From Alphaproteobacteria bacterium (GTDB taxonomy: Bacteria; Pseudomonadota; Alphaproteobacteria; RF32; CAG-239), in assembly GCA_015062285.1 (NCBI GenBank), contig SUUY01000007.1:1-61731 (forward strand): DNA of 61,731 nucleotides, written 5' to 3'. Of this stretch, positions 43,936-52,563 are shown piece by piece. The notes beneath the pieces were generated by a model. It searched no databases, was not told the DNA's origin, and worked only from the letters and a program-made list of their open reading frames with translations. Every line of letters begins with the position of its first letter. The first letter of the stretch is position 1. The position numbers were made by a program, and so were the translations under genes.

Positions 43936-44592
43936 ATGAAAATGTCTTATAAAATATCGGATATTCTCAAATATAGAATTAAATACACACATAACAACAA
44001 AATCATTATTAATAAAAAAAATGGCAAAAAAATTATTAACCCATTTTATATAAAAGGATTAAAAATTCGCTTTAAAGGTAAAAACAACACTATAAATTTA
44101 TATGAACCTCTAAATTTCAAAAGAAGCCTTTTTACTCTAAAAAATGATTGTGAATTTAATATATATCCTGCGATAATAAACAATACAACAATTCATGGCT
44201 ATAATTCATCTTTCGTTACTATTGAAGAAGGAAGTGAAATCGGTGGTCTTATAGTCCATATGGAAAACGAAAAAAACACAACTCTGCATATAGATAAGGA
44301 TGCTGTACTTTCATATAATATCCAAATATGGACGACTGACACGCACCCAATATTTGACCTAAACACTAATCAACTGATAAATAATTCGCAAAGCACCGTA
44401 TATATAGGAAAAGATACTTGGATTTGTGCTAACGTAATACTACTAAAAGGAGCCGAAATACCTACCGGATCTATTGTTGGCAACGGCAGCGTAGTTACTA
44501 AAAAATTCTCAGAATGCAACTGCGTCATTGCAGGAAATCCAGCTCAAATAGTTAAGCATAACATATACAAAAAAAATGGTCCTATCAGCTAA
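43936..44592 (+). CDS. Hexapeptide-repeat O-acetyltransferase
   Basis: A 218-residue protein. After a basic N-terminal 60 residues, the second half is a left-handed beta helix of the LbH acyltransferase family: VYIGKDTWICANVILLKGAEIPTGSIVGNGSVVTKKF and VIAGNPAQIVKHN, with the usual His/Trp region WTTDTHPIFD. Relatives (WbbJ, NeuD, CatB types) acetylate sugars or antibiotics; in this setting surface-polysaccharide acetylation is likely. It is very AT-rich, stands alone in the island and ends beside a dedA fragment, all suggesting recent gain. Confidence 0.85.
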   Translation: MKMSYKISDILKYRIKYTHNNKIIINKKNGKKIINPFYIKGLKIRFKGKNNTINLYEPLNFKRSLFTLKNDCEFNIYPAIINNTTIHGYNSSFVTIEEGSEIGGLIVHMENEKNTTLHIDKDAVLSYNIQIWTTDTHPIFDLNTNQLINNSQSTVYIGKDTWICANVILLKGAEIPTGSIVGNGSVVTKKFSECNCVIAGNPAQIVKHNIYKKNGPIS

Positions 44593-44607
44593 TCTTTTAG
44601 CATAATA

Positions 44608-44811
44608 CTATAAATATTTAATTGCGACAAATCCGTCAATCAGTAATACCAAGAACAATTTAGCTATAAGATCAAAGAAAAACACTCCGATACCATAACC
44701 GAAGAATCCTCCGACAACGCTAGCCACAGTAGCCAAACCTGCAATTTTCCATGCTTTGTCAGGTAATGTCAATATCATTAGAATAAGCACATTATCTGCA
44801 GTATTTTTCAC
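44608..44811 (-). pseudogene. Internally deleted duplicate of the dedA-like gene
   Basis: The frame reads ILMILTLPDKAWKIAGLATV..GYGIGVFFFDLIAK and then jumps to LFLVLLIDGFVAIKYL. Both parts match the intact DedA-like gene at 45878-46474 almost residue for residue, but about 280 bases between them are missing and the N-terminal 50 residues are replaced by unrelated sequence. The two copies lie on the same strand and flank the EamA gene. This looks like the remains of a tandem duplication. Sequence 44812-44967 holds no gene I can support. Confidence 0.85.
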
Positions 44812-44967
44812 TTTTGAACAAGTGATTCTGACCTTTCCGATGTCTTGAGAGAGATGAAAATTTTAAGCACATTTATTAAACTACCTGTGCGTGCTGTATT
44901 TAATAACAAAAAACTCTGTATTACATCAACAACCAAATTAAAAATTGTAAAGAGTAAACTTTATACT

Positions 44968-45858
44968 TTACATACACAAAAACACCATACTGACCAAAAT
45001 CAGTATCAAGTCAAAAAATTTATTCTTAATATTCTTTTCCTTAAACAACCACGCTCCAAGCAAAAACGACACAACGACACTAGACCTGCGTATCATAGAT
45101 ACAATACTTATCATTGCTCCTTCCAATGCTAATGAGCTGAAATAAAACAATTCGGCACAAGATAAAAATACTGAAATCAACAAAACACTCCAACGCCATT
45201 TTATCTTTGTTTTTCCGGATACAATCATAACCGCAGACATCAAAATTAGCTGATATATATTATACCACGAAAGCAAGGTCACCACATTTAAGCTTATCCC
45301 TCTATTTTCTGGTGTTGCCAACAAATATTTATCATACAATCCGCAAAACGCTCCGATAATATTGGCTACCACTACAAATAATATCCATTTATTTTTCTTA
45401 AAATTAATTCCCTCTTTTTTACCCGTATTACTAAGCATATAAAATGACACTATCGCTAAAGCAATTCCCAGCCATTGAAACATTGATGGTTTTTCACCAA
45501 AAAAGGTTAAAGCACCCAACAATACCCATATCGGCCTTGTAGCGTTTATTGGTCCCACAATAGTAATCGGTAAATGTTTTAATCCCCAATAAGCAAACAG
45601 CCAAGACGACAGGACTAAAACAGATTTTGCAAATATATAAGCATGTTCTGCCCAACCATAATCATACACATAAAATACAGAAGATGCAGATATAATTCCA
45701 AACTTAGAAAGAATCACAAAAGGAAAAAATATTAAACTTGAAAAAAATGTATTCCAGAACAACACCGGAATAACCATATTTTCCGTTAAAGCTTTTTTCT
45801 TGCTAACATCATAAAATCCCAACAATATTGCCGATGCAAAAGCTAAAACCAACCACAT
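44968..45858 (-). CDS. EamA-family transporter (DMT superfamily)
   Basis: A 296-residue membrane protein with ten hydrophobic spans in two EamA halves (MWLVLAFASAILLGFYDVSKKKAL... and ...LYDKYLLA). The phrases VGPINATRPIWVLLGALTFFGEKPSMFQWLGIAL and SMIRRSSVVVSFLLGAWLFKEK are the classic end-of-half motifs of the family. Substrate is not predictable; EamA proteins export small metabolites or carry sugars. The DedA-like gene ends 19 bases before its ATG, so the two are probably co-transcribed. Confidence 0.88.
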   Translation of the reverse strand: MWLVLAFASAILLGFYDVSKKKALTENMVIPVLFWNTFFSSLIFFPFVILSKFGIISASSVFYVYDYGWAEHAYIFAKSVLVLSSWLFAYWGLKHLPITIVGPINATRPIWVLLGALTFFGEKPSMFQWLGIALAIVSFYMLSNTGKKEGINFKKNKWILFVVVANIIGAFCGLYDKYLLATPENRGISLNVVTLLSWYNIYQLILMSAVMIVSGKTKIKWRWSVLLISVFLSCAELFYFSSLALEGAMISIVSMIRRSSVVVSFLLGAWLFKEKNIKNKFFDLILILVSMVFLCM

Positions 45859-45877
45859 TTTTTACCTCTTAAACAAA

Positions 45878-46474
45878 TTACAAATATTTAATTGCGACAA
45901 ATCCGCCAATCAGCAATATCAAGAACAAGACAGATAGCATGCCTAAGTTTTTTTCAATAAAGACTTTCATTGGTGCTCCATATTTCTTTAACAACCATGC
46001 CACCAAATAAAAACGCATACCGCGAGCAACAAGTGAAGCCAAAGCAAATGTAAACAAATCTAATCGAACTACCCCGCTGGCTATTGTAATTACTTTATAT
46101 GGAAAAGGAGTAATACCGGCACCAAACACAATCCAAGCCCCCCATTGGTGATAATAATCCTTAAACACTTCAAACTGCTGCATATATCCATAAAATGTCA
46201 AAATCGGTTTAGCTATAAGATCAAAGAAAAACACTCCGATACCATAACCGAAGAATCCTCCGACAACGCTAGAAACAGTAGCCAAACCTGCAATTTTCCA
46301 TGCTTTGTCAGGTAATGCCAATATCATTGGAATAAGCATAATATCGGGGGGGATCGGAAAAAACGAACTTTCGGCAAATGCTACCAAAGCTAAAAACCAC
46401 ATTGCATGCGGAGATGCCGACATATCTAGCATCCAATCGTATATTGATCTGACCATTTTTTGAAAAAAGTTCAT
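45878..46474 (-). CDS. DedA/YqaA-like membrane protein (VTT domain)
   Basis: A 198-residue protein. The first part (HAMWFLALVAFAESSFFPIPPDIMLIPMILALP) has the ExxxxPxPxxxx loop of the VTT/DedA family, and the next loop reads FGAGITPFPYKVITIASG, matching YqaA-type members. These proteins flip or transport phospholipids such as undecaprenyl phosphate. Five spans are visible. It is part of a co-directional group folD-dedA-eamA and has a degraded duplicate at 44608. Confidence 0.9.
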   Translation of the reverse strand: MNFFQKMVRSIYDWMLDMSASPHAMWFLALVAFAESSFFPIPPDIMLIPMILALPDKAWKIAGLATVSSVVGGFFGYGIGVFFFDLIAKPILTFYGYMQQFEVFKDYYHQWGAWIVFGAGITPFPYKVITIASGVVRLDLFTFALASLVARGMRFYLVAWLLKKYGAPMKVFIEKNLGMLSVLFLILLIGGFVAIKYL

Positions 46475-46488
46475 TTTTACCTCTGAAA

Positions 46489-47379
46489 CTAGTGTTTACA
46501 ATGCCCACAACAACATTTGTGATTGTGCTGATGTTCTCTCTGCCTACATGCAGCCTCATATGTATTTTCCAACAACATTGCCACTGTCATCGGTCCCACT
46601 CCTCCCGGAACAGGAGTAACAAATGATGCTACTTCGCAAACTTCATCAAAATCGACATCTCCACACAATTTACCGTCAATTCTGTTAATGCCCACATCTA
46701 TTACGACCGCACCTTTTTTAATCCAATCCTTTTTTACTAATTTAGCACAACCGCAAGCAGCAACTACAATATCAGCTTCTTTCACCAATTCTGATAAATT
46801 CGTGGTTTTAGAATGTGCAATAGTTACGGTACAATCATTGTTTAACAACAACATTGCTGTTGGCCTTCCCACAATATTAGAACGTCCGATAATCACGGCG
46901 TGCTTGCCAACCAAATCAATATTGGCAACCTGTAATAATTTCAATATTCCTTTAGGAGTTGCCGAAACAATTGCTTCCGGCTCTTTACATGCTAACAAGC
47001 CGGCATTATACGGATTAAAACCATCAACATCTTTTTCAGGATTAATTGCCGACAAGATCTTCAACGGATTTATGTGTTTTGGCAATGGCAACTGCACAAT
47101 AACTCCGTTGACATGCGGATTATCATTGAGCTCGTGAATAATTTCTAATAATGCATTTTCGCCAATAGTATCATTCAGTTCAATAACTTCGCAACCGATA
47201 CCTACTTCTAAAGCAGCTTTTTTCTTGTTTCTGACATACACTTTACTGGCATCATTTTCACCCACCAACACCACTGCCAAAACCGGCATATTTTCACCAG
47301 GTATAATGTCTATTTTTTTTGCCAAATCTTCTCTTATTTCCGAAGCGATTTTTCTTCCGTCTAAAATCTGTGCTGTCAT
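46489..47379 (-). CDS. folD: FolD bifunctional dehydrogenase/cyclohydrolase, with Cys/His tail
   Basis: From ATG 47377-47379 the product is 296 residues. It has VVLVGENDASKVYVRNKKKAALEVGI (catalytic Lys), GVIVQLPLPKH, the NADP-binding GRSNIVGRPTAMLL and the end VTPVPGGVGPMTVAMLLENT. FolD interconverts methylene-, methenyl- and formyl-tetrahydrofolate in the cytoplasm. The start overlaps the DUF167 stop (ATGA). After the normal end there is an extra tail CRQREHQHNHKCCCGHCKH with five Cys and five His in 19 residues, which may bind metal. Confidence 0.95.
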   Translation of the reverse strand: MTAQILDGRKIASEIREDLAKKIDIIPGENMPVLAVVLVGENDASKVYVRNKKKAALEVGIGCEVIELNDTIGENALLEIIHELNDNPHVNGVIVQLPLPKHINPLKILSAINPEKDVDGFNPYNAGLLACKEPEAIVSATPKGILKLLQVANIDLVGKHAVIIGRSNIVGRPTAMLLLNNDCTVTIAHSKTTNLSELVKEADIVVAACGCAKLVKKDWIKKGAVVIDVGINRIDGKLCGDVDFDEVCEVASFVTPVPGGVGPMTVAMLLENTYEAACRQREHQHNHKCCCGHCKH

Positions 47380-47681
47380 ATTCCGTACCCTTTCAGCCAA
47401 TTTCTAATCATATCTTCACTAATCGGCATCAATATCTTTTTATAGCGGTCCAACTCCCCGCTCAAAATCTTCATTTCTGTTTTGGGAAGATGCAGTTCCT
47501 TAGCCAAAAATTTAAACAACTCTTTGTTTGCTTTGCCTTTTTCCGGCACGCTAACCACACAAATCTTTAGCCACTGATCCCCATTGGTGTCGTCAAAAAC
47601 ACCATTTATTTTACAACAAGAAGAGTTAGGCGTAAGCCTAACTCTTAAAACGATACCTTGCTGATTTTGTTCCAAAACCAA
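47376..47681 (-). CDS. DUF167 (YggU) family protein
   Basis: A 101-residue protein with the DUF167 features: ILRVRLTPNSS-type opening (VLRVRLTPNSSCCKI), VVSVPEKGKANKELFKFLAKELHLPKTEMKILSGE and DRYKKILM. The biochemical role of the family is unknown. It lies between YggT and folD; this YggT-DUF167-FolD order is common in Alphaproteobacteria. Its stop overlaps the folD start. Confidence 0.9.
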   Translation of the reverse strand: MVLEQNQQGIVLRVRLTPNSSCCKINGVFDDTNGDQWLKICVVSVPEKGKANKELFKFLAKELHLPKTEMKILSGELDRYKKILMPISEDMIRNWLKGYGI

Positions 47682-47692
47682 TTATGCTTACT

Positions 47693-47992
47693 CTACATCA
47701 TTAAAGCACTAAGACGCATAATCAAACGGCTGACAAAGATCAAAACCAAAATTAAAATAAACGGCGAAAAATCGAAACCTGACAAAGGTGGAATTTTCTC
47801 ACCGATTTTTTTATATACCGGCAAAGTAACTTTATCCAAAAGCTCAACTGTTTTTTGTGCATATTTATTGGAGGGTTCCAATACCTTGAAATGAATCAAC
47901 CAATACAAAACAATTTGCACTACAACAATCTTAAAATAAATATCAACCAATAGGCCAATCACATACAAAAACGGTTCAAAAATAGCACCCAT
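47693..47992 (-). CDS. YggT family membrane protein
   Basis: A 99-residue protein with two membrane spans (PFLYVIGLLVDIYFKIVVVQIVLYWLI and SPFILILVLIFVSRLIMRL) joined by a loop containing KVTLPVYKKIGEKIPPLSGFDFS, the usual YggT landmarks. YggT proteins are linked with osmotic or envelope functions and cell division in some bacteria. It is the first gene of YggT-DUF167-folD. The gene upstream (48071) ends 78 bases before it. Confidence 0.9.
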   Translation of the reverse strand: MGAIFEPFLYVIGLLVDIYFKIVVVQIVLYWLIHFKVLEPSNKYAQKTVELLDKVTLPVYKKIGEKIPPLSGFDFSPFILILVLIFVSRLIMRLSALMM

Positions 47993-48070
47993 TTATATTC
48001 TCCTTTAATTTATACTTCTTTTCTGATACTCCAGAGCTCACTACATGTCAACAACAAATACATTTTATAC

Positions 48071-49120
48071 CTAATAGTCATATTCTCTGGAAACCATTTG
48101 AAAATTATGTGAATTGAAACCCCTTGGCCGCCTGATTCGGTTTATTCTTGCTCTAAAATTATCCATATTTTGTTGTTGTTTGACATTTTCGTTGGATATT
48201 ATTCCTCTTAATCCGAGGATTTTAAGAGCATCATTCATTTTTTCATTGTTAGAATAAAGTTGTGTCTTCTTGTTTCCAACATCTTCTAATGTCTGAGTAA
48301 CCGGTTGATAATGAGTTACCACTCCTGCAACTGCGCTATCAAGTTCTTCTGCCACACGCTCATTCTGCTTATACATTTGCTGTTGTATCAAGCCGGCAGA
48401 AACTGTCAAAGCAGCTGCCCCAACAAGCATTTTAGCTTCCTCTTTTTGCTGTTTTTCCAGTTCTTTTTCGTTGGCTTTTACATAGTTTACATTTTTTGCA
48501 TTGTCTCTAAGTCTGCGTAATTCACTAATCTTAAAATGTAAAAAACGCAATCTTTGTGCCGCAACTTCCTTATAATACCCTTGACTACTGTTTAGAGCTG
48601 ATCCATATAAACTCTCAATCACTCTAAGTTCTGCTTCTCTGTCTTCTAAATAGAGAATAAAGGTATCTCTTGTTGCAATTTCAGCTTCTGTAGCTCCATC
48701 TATTTTCATATCACTGACAATATCAGCATGAGTATGCACCCAATCATAATATTCAGACAACGGATTTTGTTCAGAATACAAAACTTGCATAGATTCTGCC
48801 ATTGCCAAACTCATATCGGCAACAGAAATGTTTTGATCAACAACCGGAAGAGTTACTTTAATTCCGTTTTTTTGTTTCAGTTTCATTTCTTCCATTTGTG
48901 ATCTAAGTATTTGCCTGTTTTGACGCTTAAATCCATTGATCAAATTAGCCATATATAGTTTTTCTTCGTTTGAAGGATTATGCTGCGCCATAAAACTACG
49001 ATTACTTGCATCTTCATATTTTTTATGAAAATCAATAACACCAAGATATTCAGTTAATTCCGGCGATATATACCCACCGAAATAGCTGTTATATTGCAAA
49101 TATTCCTCTTCTGTAAGCAT
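48071..49120 (-). CDS. Hypothetical protein, helical
   Basis: I used the ATG at 49118-49120 (MLTEEEYLQYNSYFGG) because AAAGGAG lies six bases upstream. The 349-residue protein is mostly helical with a Lys/Gln/Glu-rich centre (KANEKELEKQQKEEAKM) followed by a short hydrophobic stretch MLVGAAALTVSAGLI that could insert in a membrane. No family recognised. It follows the TerB-like gene by 11 bases, so they form one operon and probably act together. Confidence 0.6.
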   Translation of the reverse strand: MLTEEEYLQYNSYFGGYISPELTEYLGVIDFHKKYEDASNRSFMAQHNPSNEEKLYMANLINGFKRQNRQILRSQMEEMKLKQKNGIKVTLPVVDQNISVADMSLAMAESMQVLYSEQNPLSEYYDWVHTHADIVSDMKIDGATEAEIATRDTFILYLEDREAELRVIESLYGSALNSSQGYYKEVAAQRLRFLHFKISELRRLRDNAKNVNYVKANEKELEKQQKEEAKMLVGAAALTVSAGLIQQQMYKQNERVAEELDSAVAGVVTHYQPVTQTLEDVGNKKTQLYSNNEKMNDALKILGLRGIISNENVKQQQNMDNFRARINRIRRPRGFNSHNFQMVSREYDY

Positions 49121-49131
49121 AAACATCTCCT

Positions 49132-49575
49132 TTATACTTTTTCAAAAATTATTTTGCCTTCTTCAATCCAAATAATTCTATCTATCACCCAACGGCTGAT
49201 TTGTTCAATTTTTTCTAGCTCTAAATTCATAGCCAATCCTATTCGCCCGATCAGCATAGTTTCTCTTTCGGTCAAATCCCCATCAGAATTTGCCAACATG
49301 CACATTTCTTTAATCAATTCCATAGCAACATGCCTGTCTGTTATTTTCTTGGCTTCGTTAATGGCTTCTTCATCTTCAATTTTTGATAACTTATCTTTTT
49401 TATTTTCAGGCAACCCAAACGCATCAAAAAGCTCAAACACAAATTGCTTTTCATTATCGTCAAAATTACCGTCTGATTGAGCTAAGCAAGCCAATACTTT
49501 AACAAAAACAACTTTATCGTCTTCGGTCATTTTAGATAAACAAGTCATTCTATTGTTCTCCGGCATATTATACAT
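49132..49575 (-). CDS. TerB-like domain protein
   Basis: From ATG 49573-49575 (MYNMPENNRMTC), with AAAGGG upstream, the protein is 147 residues. It has the acidic-helix pattern of TerB domains: FVKVLACLAQSDGNFDDNEKQFVFELFDAFGLP and, repeated later, EMCMLANSDGDLTERETMLIGRIGLAM, with paired Asp residues for a metal. TerB domains occur in stress and tellurite-resistance systems and bind metal. It is first in an operon with the helical unknown protein. It is divergent from miaB. Confidence 0.7.
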   Translation of the reverse strand: MYNMPENNRMTCLSKMTEDDKVVFVKVLACLAQSDGNFDDNEKQFVFELFDAFGLPENKKDKLSKIEDEEAINEAKKITDRHVAMELIKEMCMLANSDGDLTERETMLIGRIGLAMNLELEKIEQISRWVIDRIIWIEEGKIIFEKV

Positions 49576-49715
49576 ATGTTTATTCCCTTTCATTATGTTT
49601 ATTTGTTTTTATTCTACCAAATTTTCACAAAAAAACAATCAAAAAGCAAAATAAATTTACAGTTTCGATAAAAAATAATTGAATTTATATCGCTCTTGCC
49701 TTATCTTGTAGGCAA

Positions 49716-51083
49716 ATGCACAACCAAACAATAAATAAAGAGAATAAATTGAAGAAATATTACATTAAAACCTTTGGCTGCCAAATGAATGTGTACGATT
49801 CGCACCGGATCGGATCAATATTGAAAAATCTTGGCTACACCCCCACCTCATCAATTGCACAGGCAGATCTTGTTATATTCAACACTTGTCACATCAGAGA
49901 AAAAGCTGCCGAAAAAGTGTTTTCTGACCTCGGACGTCTAAAAATAATTAAAGATGAACGTTCTGCCAATGGACTTGACACCATAATCGGTTTGGTTGGC
50001 TGTGTTGTTCAAGCCGAAGACGAAGAAATTGCTCGCAGAGTTCCTTTCGTTGACTTTGCAACCGGTCCGCTCACCTATCACCGTCTCCCTGAAATATTGC
50101 AAAAAGTATCTAAAGATAGGGAAACAACCATTATTGATACAGAATTTCCGGCTGAATCAAAATTTGATTTTTTGCCTCAAAATACATCTATGGGTGGTGC
50201 ATCATTTTTGGCAATTCAAGAAGGGTGCAACAATTTTTGCACCTATTGCATTGTGCCATATACTCGTGGCGTAGAAACGTCTCGCCCGATAAATGACATT
50301 ATTAGCGAGGCGAAAATTCTGGTTGCCGAAGGATCTGTCGAAATAAACCTTTTAGGACAAAATGTTAATTCATTCCACGGCATTGACCAATCAGGCAAAG
50401 AACGTAATCTCGCCTATTTGCTTAGAGAGCTGGCAGAAATAGATGGCTTAAAAAGAATACGCTATACAACATCTTATCCGGCCGATGTAGACCAAGACCT
50501 TATCGAATGCCACAGAGACTTACCGCAACTAATGCCTTATCTTCACTTACCTGTACAATCAGGATCAGATAAAATCCTCAAAGCAATGAACCGTCGTCAT
50601 AGTCGTGGCCAATATCTCGATATTGTCGGCAAATTAAAAGATGCACGAAAGGATTTGCAATTTTCTTCTGATTTTATTGTCGGCTTCCCCGGAGAAACCG
50701 ATTCTGATTTTGAAGATACGTTGGATTTAGTAAACAAAGTAAAATTCTGTCAGGCATTTTCATTCAAATACTCTCGGCGTGCAGGTACTCCTGCCGCCAT
50801 AATGCCCAACCAAGTGGCTGAGAACATCAAAAAAGAACGACTTAATATTTTACAAAATCTATTATCTTCACACCAATTAAGCTTTAATAAAGAAAGTATT
50901 GGTAAGATAATGCCGGTATTATTTGATATTAAAGGTCGCCATAAAGGAGAACTTATCGGACGCACACCTTATATGCAAAATCTTCATGCCGAAATAGGCA
51001 AAGATTTTTGCAACAAGATCGTTAACGTTAAGGTTATTGAGGCAACTGTCAACTCGCTATCCGGAATTGTGGAAGGAAAATAA
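49716..51083 (+). CDS. miaB: tRNA-2-methylthio-N6-dimethylallyladenosine synthase MiaB
   Basis: A 455-residue protein with the three MiaB parts. The N-terminal UPF0004 domain has TFGCQMNVYDS and further cysteines. The radical-SAM domain has IQEGCNNFCTYCIVPYTRG (CxxxCxxC) and MPYLHLPVQSGSDKIL. The C-terminal TRAM domain ends VIEATVNSLSGIVEG. It methylthiolates i6A37 in tRNAs. The real start may be a few codons further in (KKYYIKTFGCQ), as no clear ribosome-binding site precedes the first ATG. phoH begins two bases after its stop. Confidence 0.97.
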   Translation: MHNQTINKENKLKKYYIKTFGCQMNVYDSHRIGSILKNLGYTPTSSIAQADLVIFNTCHIREKAAEKVFSDLGRLKIIKDERSANGLDTIIGLVGCVVQAEDEEIARRVPFVDFATGPLTYHRLPEILQKVSKDRETTIIDTEFPAESKFDFLPQNTSMGGASFLAIQEGCNNFCTYCIVPYTRGVETSRPINDIISEAKILVAEGSVEINLLGQNVNSFHGIDQSGKERNLAYLLRELAEIDGLKRIRYTTSYPADVDQDLIECHRDLPQLMPYLHLPVQSGSDKILKAMNRRHSRGQYLDIVGKLKDARKDLQFSSDFIVGFPGETDSDFEDTLDLVNKVKFCQAFSFKYSRRAGTPAAIMPNQVAENIKKERLNILQNLLSSHQLSFNKESIGKIMPVLFDIKGRHKGELIGRTPYMQNLHAEIGKDFCNKIVNVKVIEATVNSLSGIVEGK

Positions 51084-51084
51084 A

Positions 51085-52050
51085 ATGGCTGAAATTCATT
51101 TTGAACTATTTAACAATCACCTCGTTCAACAATTGGTTGGACCCCAAGATTCAAATCTTCGCCTGATTGAAAAAATATTGGGCGTTGAAATCGGATCATT
51201 TGGCAATCAAATGGACATCAAAGGATCTGCCGAAGCAATCGAACAGGCCAAAACCGCTATTGATGTTTTGTATAACAAGGTAAGCAAAGGCATCAATATT
51301 AATGAAGAGGAAGTTAAAGCTGCTATCAGAATTTCCGGCGGACATATTGAAGCATCTACAGCTCAAGACCTTAGCAACATTGTTTTGAAGACTAAAAAAC
51401 GCCACATTTATCCTCGCTCTGCCACCCAAGCTGAATACATTCAAGAAATGATGAAAAATGAATTGGTGTTTGGCTTAGGACCTGCCGGTACCGGTAAAAC
51501 ATATTTGGCTGTTGCCTTGGCCGTTTCTATGATGTTGGAAGGTAAAATCGATAAAATAATTCTTTCCCGTCCGGCCGTCGAGGCTGGTGAGAATCTTGGT
51601 TTCTTGCCCGGTGATTTAAAAGAAAAGGTTGATCCTTACTTGCGTCCTCTTTATGATGCTTTGTATGAAATGCTTCCTGCAGAACAAGTTGATAAAAAAA
51701 TTGCCTTGGGTGAAATAGAAATTGCTCCCCTTGCGTTTATGCGCGGTAGGACATTGTCTAATGCATTTGTAATTTTAGACGAGGCTCAAAATACAACCCC
51801 GATGCAAATGAAAATGTTTCTAACCCGTTTGGGTGAAAATTCTCGCATGGTTGTCAACGGAGATCTTTCACAAGTAGACCTACCGAGAGGAACAGTATCC
51901 GGCCTAAGAGATGCTTTAGACACTCTTAAGGGAACTGAAAGTATCAGTTCTGTTCGCTTTAGTGCAACAGATGTTGTCCGTCACGGATTAGTTGCAAAAA
52001 TCGTTAAAGCTTACGAAGAACGCAGTAAAAAAGAATATGGCGATGAATAA
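51085..52050 (+). CDS. phoH: PhoH-like ATPase
   Basis: The ATG at 51085 has AAGGAAA upstream and gives 321 residues. A KH-like N-terminal part (about 1-80) precedes the PhoH P-loop domain: LVFGLGPAGTGKTYLAVALAV, the conserved LSRPAVEAGENLGFLPGDLKEKVDPYLRPLYD, VILDEAQNTTPMQMKMFLTRLG (Walker B) and RMVVNGDLSQVDLP. It is thought to act in RNA metabolism together with YbeY. The order miaB-phoH-ybeY-lnt is standard, and ybeY overlaps its 3' end. Confidence 0.95.
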   Translation: MAEIHFELFNNHLVQQLVGPQDSNLRLIEKILGVEIGSFGNQMDIKGSAEAIEQAKTAIDVLYNKVSKGININEEEVKAAIRISGGHIEASTAQDLSNIVLKTKKRHIYPRSATQAEYIQEMMKNELVFGLGPAGTGKTYLAVALAVSMMLEGKIDKIILSRPAVEAGENLGFLPGDLKEKVDPYLRPLYDALYEMLPAEQVDKKIALGEIEIAPLAFMRGRTLSNAFVILDEAQNTTPMQMKMFLTRLGENSRMVVNGDLSQVDLPRGTVSGLRDALDTLKGTESISSVRFSATDVVRHGLVAKIVKAYEERSKKEYGDE

Positions 52051-52558
52051 TCCGGTTATTAATATATCCGTAAACGATGAGCGTTGGGAAGAAACTCTTC
52101 CCAACGCTGATATTTTATGCTTCAACCTTTTGCAAACAGCACTACGTTTCATAAACAAGTTTGACCCTTCCGATTTATTTACCATAAACAAACCAATGTC
52201 ATTAAACTTATGCCTTAGTAATGATGAAGAAGTACATTACCTGAATAAAGAATTTAGAAATAAAGATAAGCCTACTAATGTTTTGTCATTTGCCAACATT
52301 GATGATCCGGAATTTGATCTTTCATATATTAATGATGTATTGGAACTTGGAGATATTATTATTTCGTTAGAAACAATGCAAACTGAAGCATCTCAAAAAA
52401 ACATTTCATTTGAGCATCACTTTTCGCATTTACTTGTACACGGAATTTTACATTTACTCGGATACGACCATATTGAAGACGATGAAGCAGATTTCATGGA
52501 AGATCTGGAAACAAAGATCCTTAATATTTTAAATATACCCAACCCATATCAGGAGTAA
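52037..52558 (+). CDS. ybeY: Endoribonuclease YbeY
   Basis: From ATG 52037 the product is 173 residues. It has NEVHYLNKEFRNKDKPTNVLSFA-like sequence (HYLNKEFRNKDKPTNVLSF) and the zinc motif LLVHGILHLLGYDHIEDDEADFME (HGxLHLLGYDH). YbeY is a metal-dependent RNase for rRNA maturation and ribosome quality control. The start overlaps the end of phoH by 14 bases; an ATG two codons on (52043) is also possible. lnt begins five bases after its stop; the usual corC between them is missing. Confidence 0.95.
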   Translation: MAMNNPVINISVNDERWEETLPNADILCFNLLQTALRFINKFDPSDLFTINKPMSLNLCLSNDEEVHYLNKEFRNKDKPTNVLSFANIDDPEFDLSYINDVLELGDIIISLETMQTEASQKNISFEHHFSHLLVHGILHLLGYDHIEDDEADFMEDLETKILNILNIPNPYQE

Positions 52559-52563
52559 CCTTT

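Noticed and set aside
44845..45132. Plus-strand 95-codon ORF
   Set aside because: Over half is antisense to EamA and no family resemblance is seen; the first 40 codons might be a fragment but cannot be supported.
46688..47137. Long plus-strand ORF opposite folD
   Set aside because: Shadow of folD; the FolD motifs fix the minus strand as coding.
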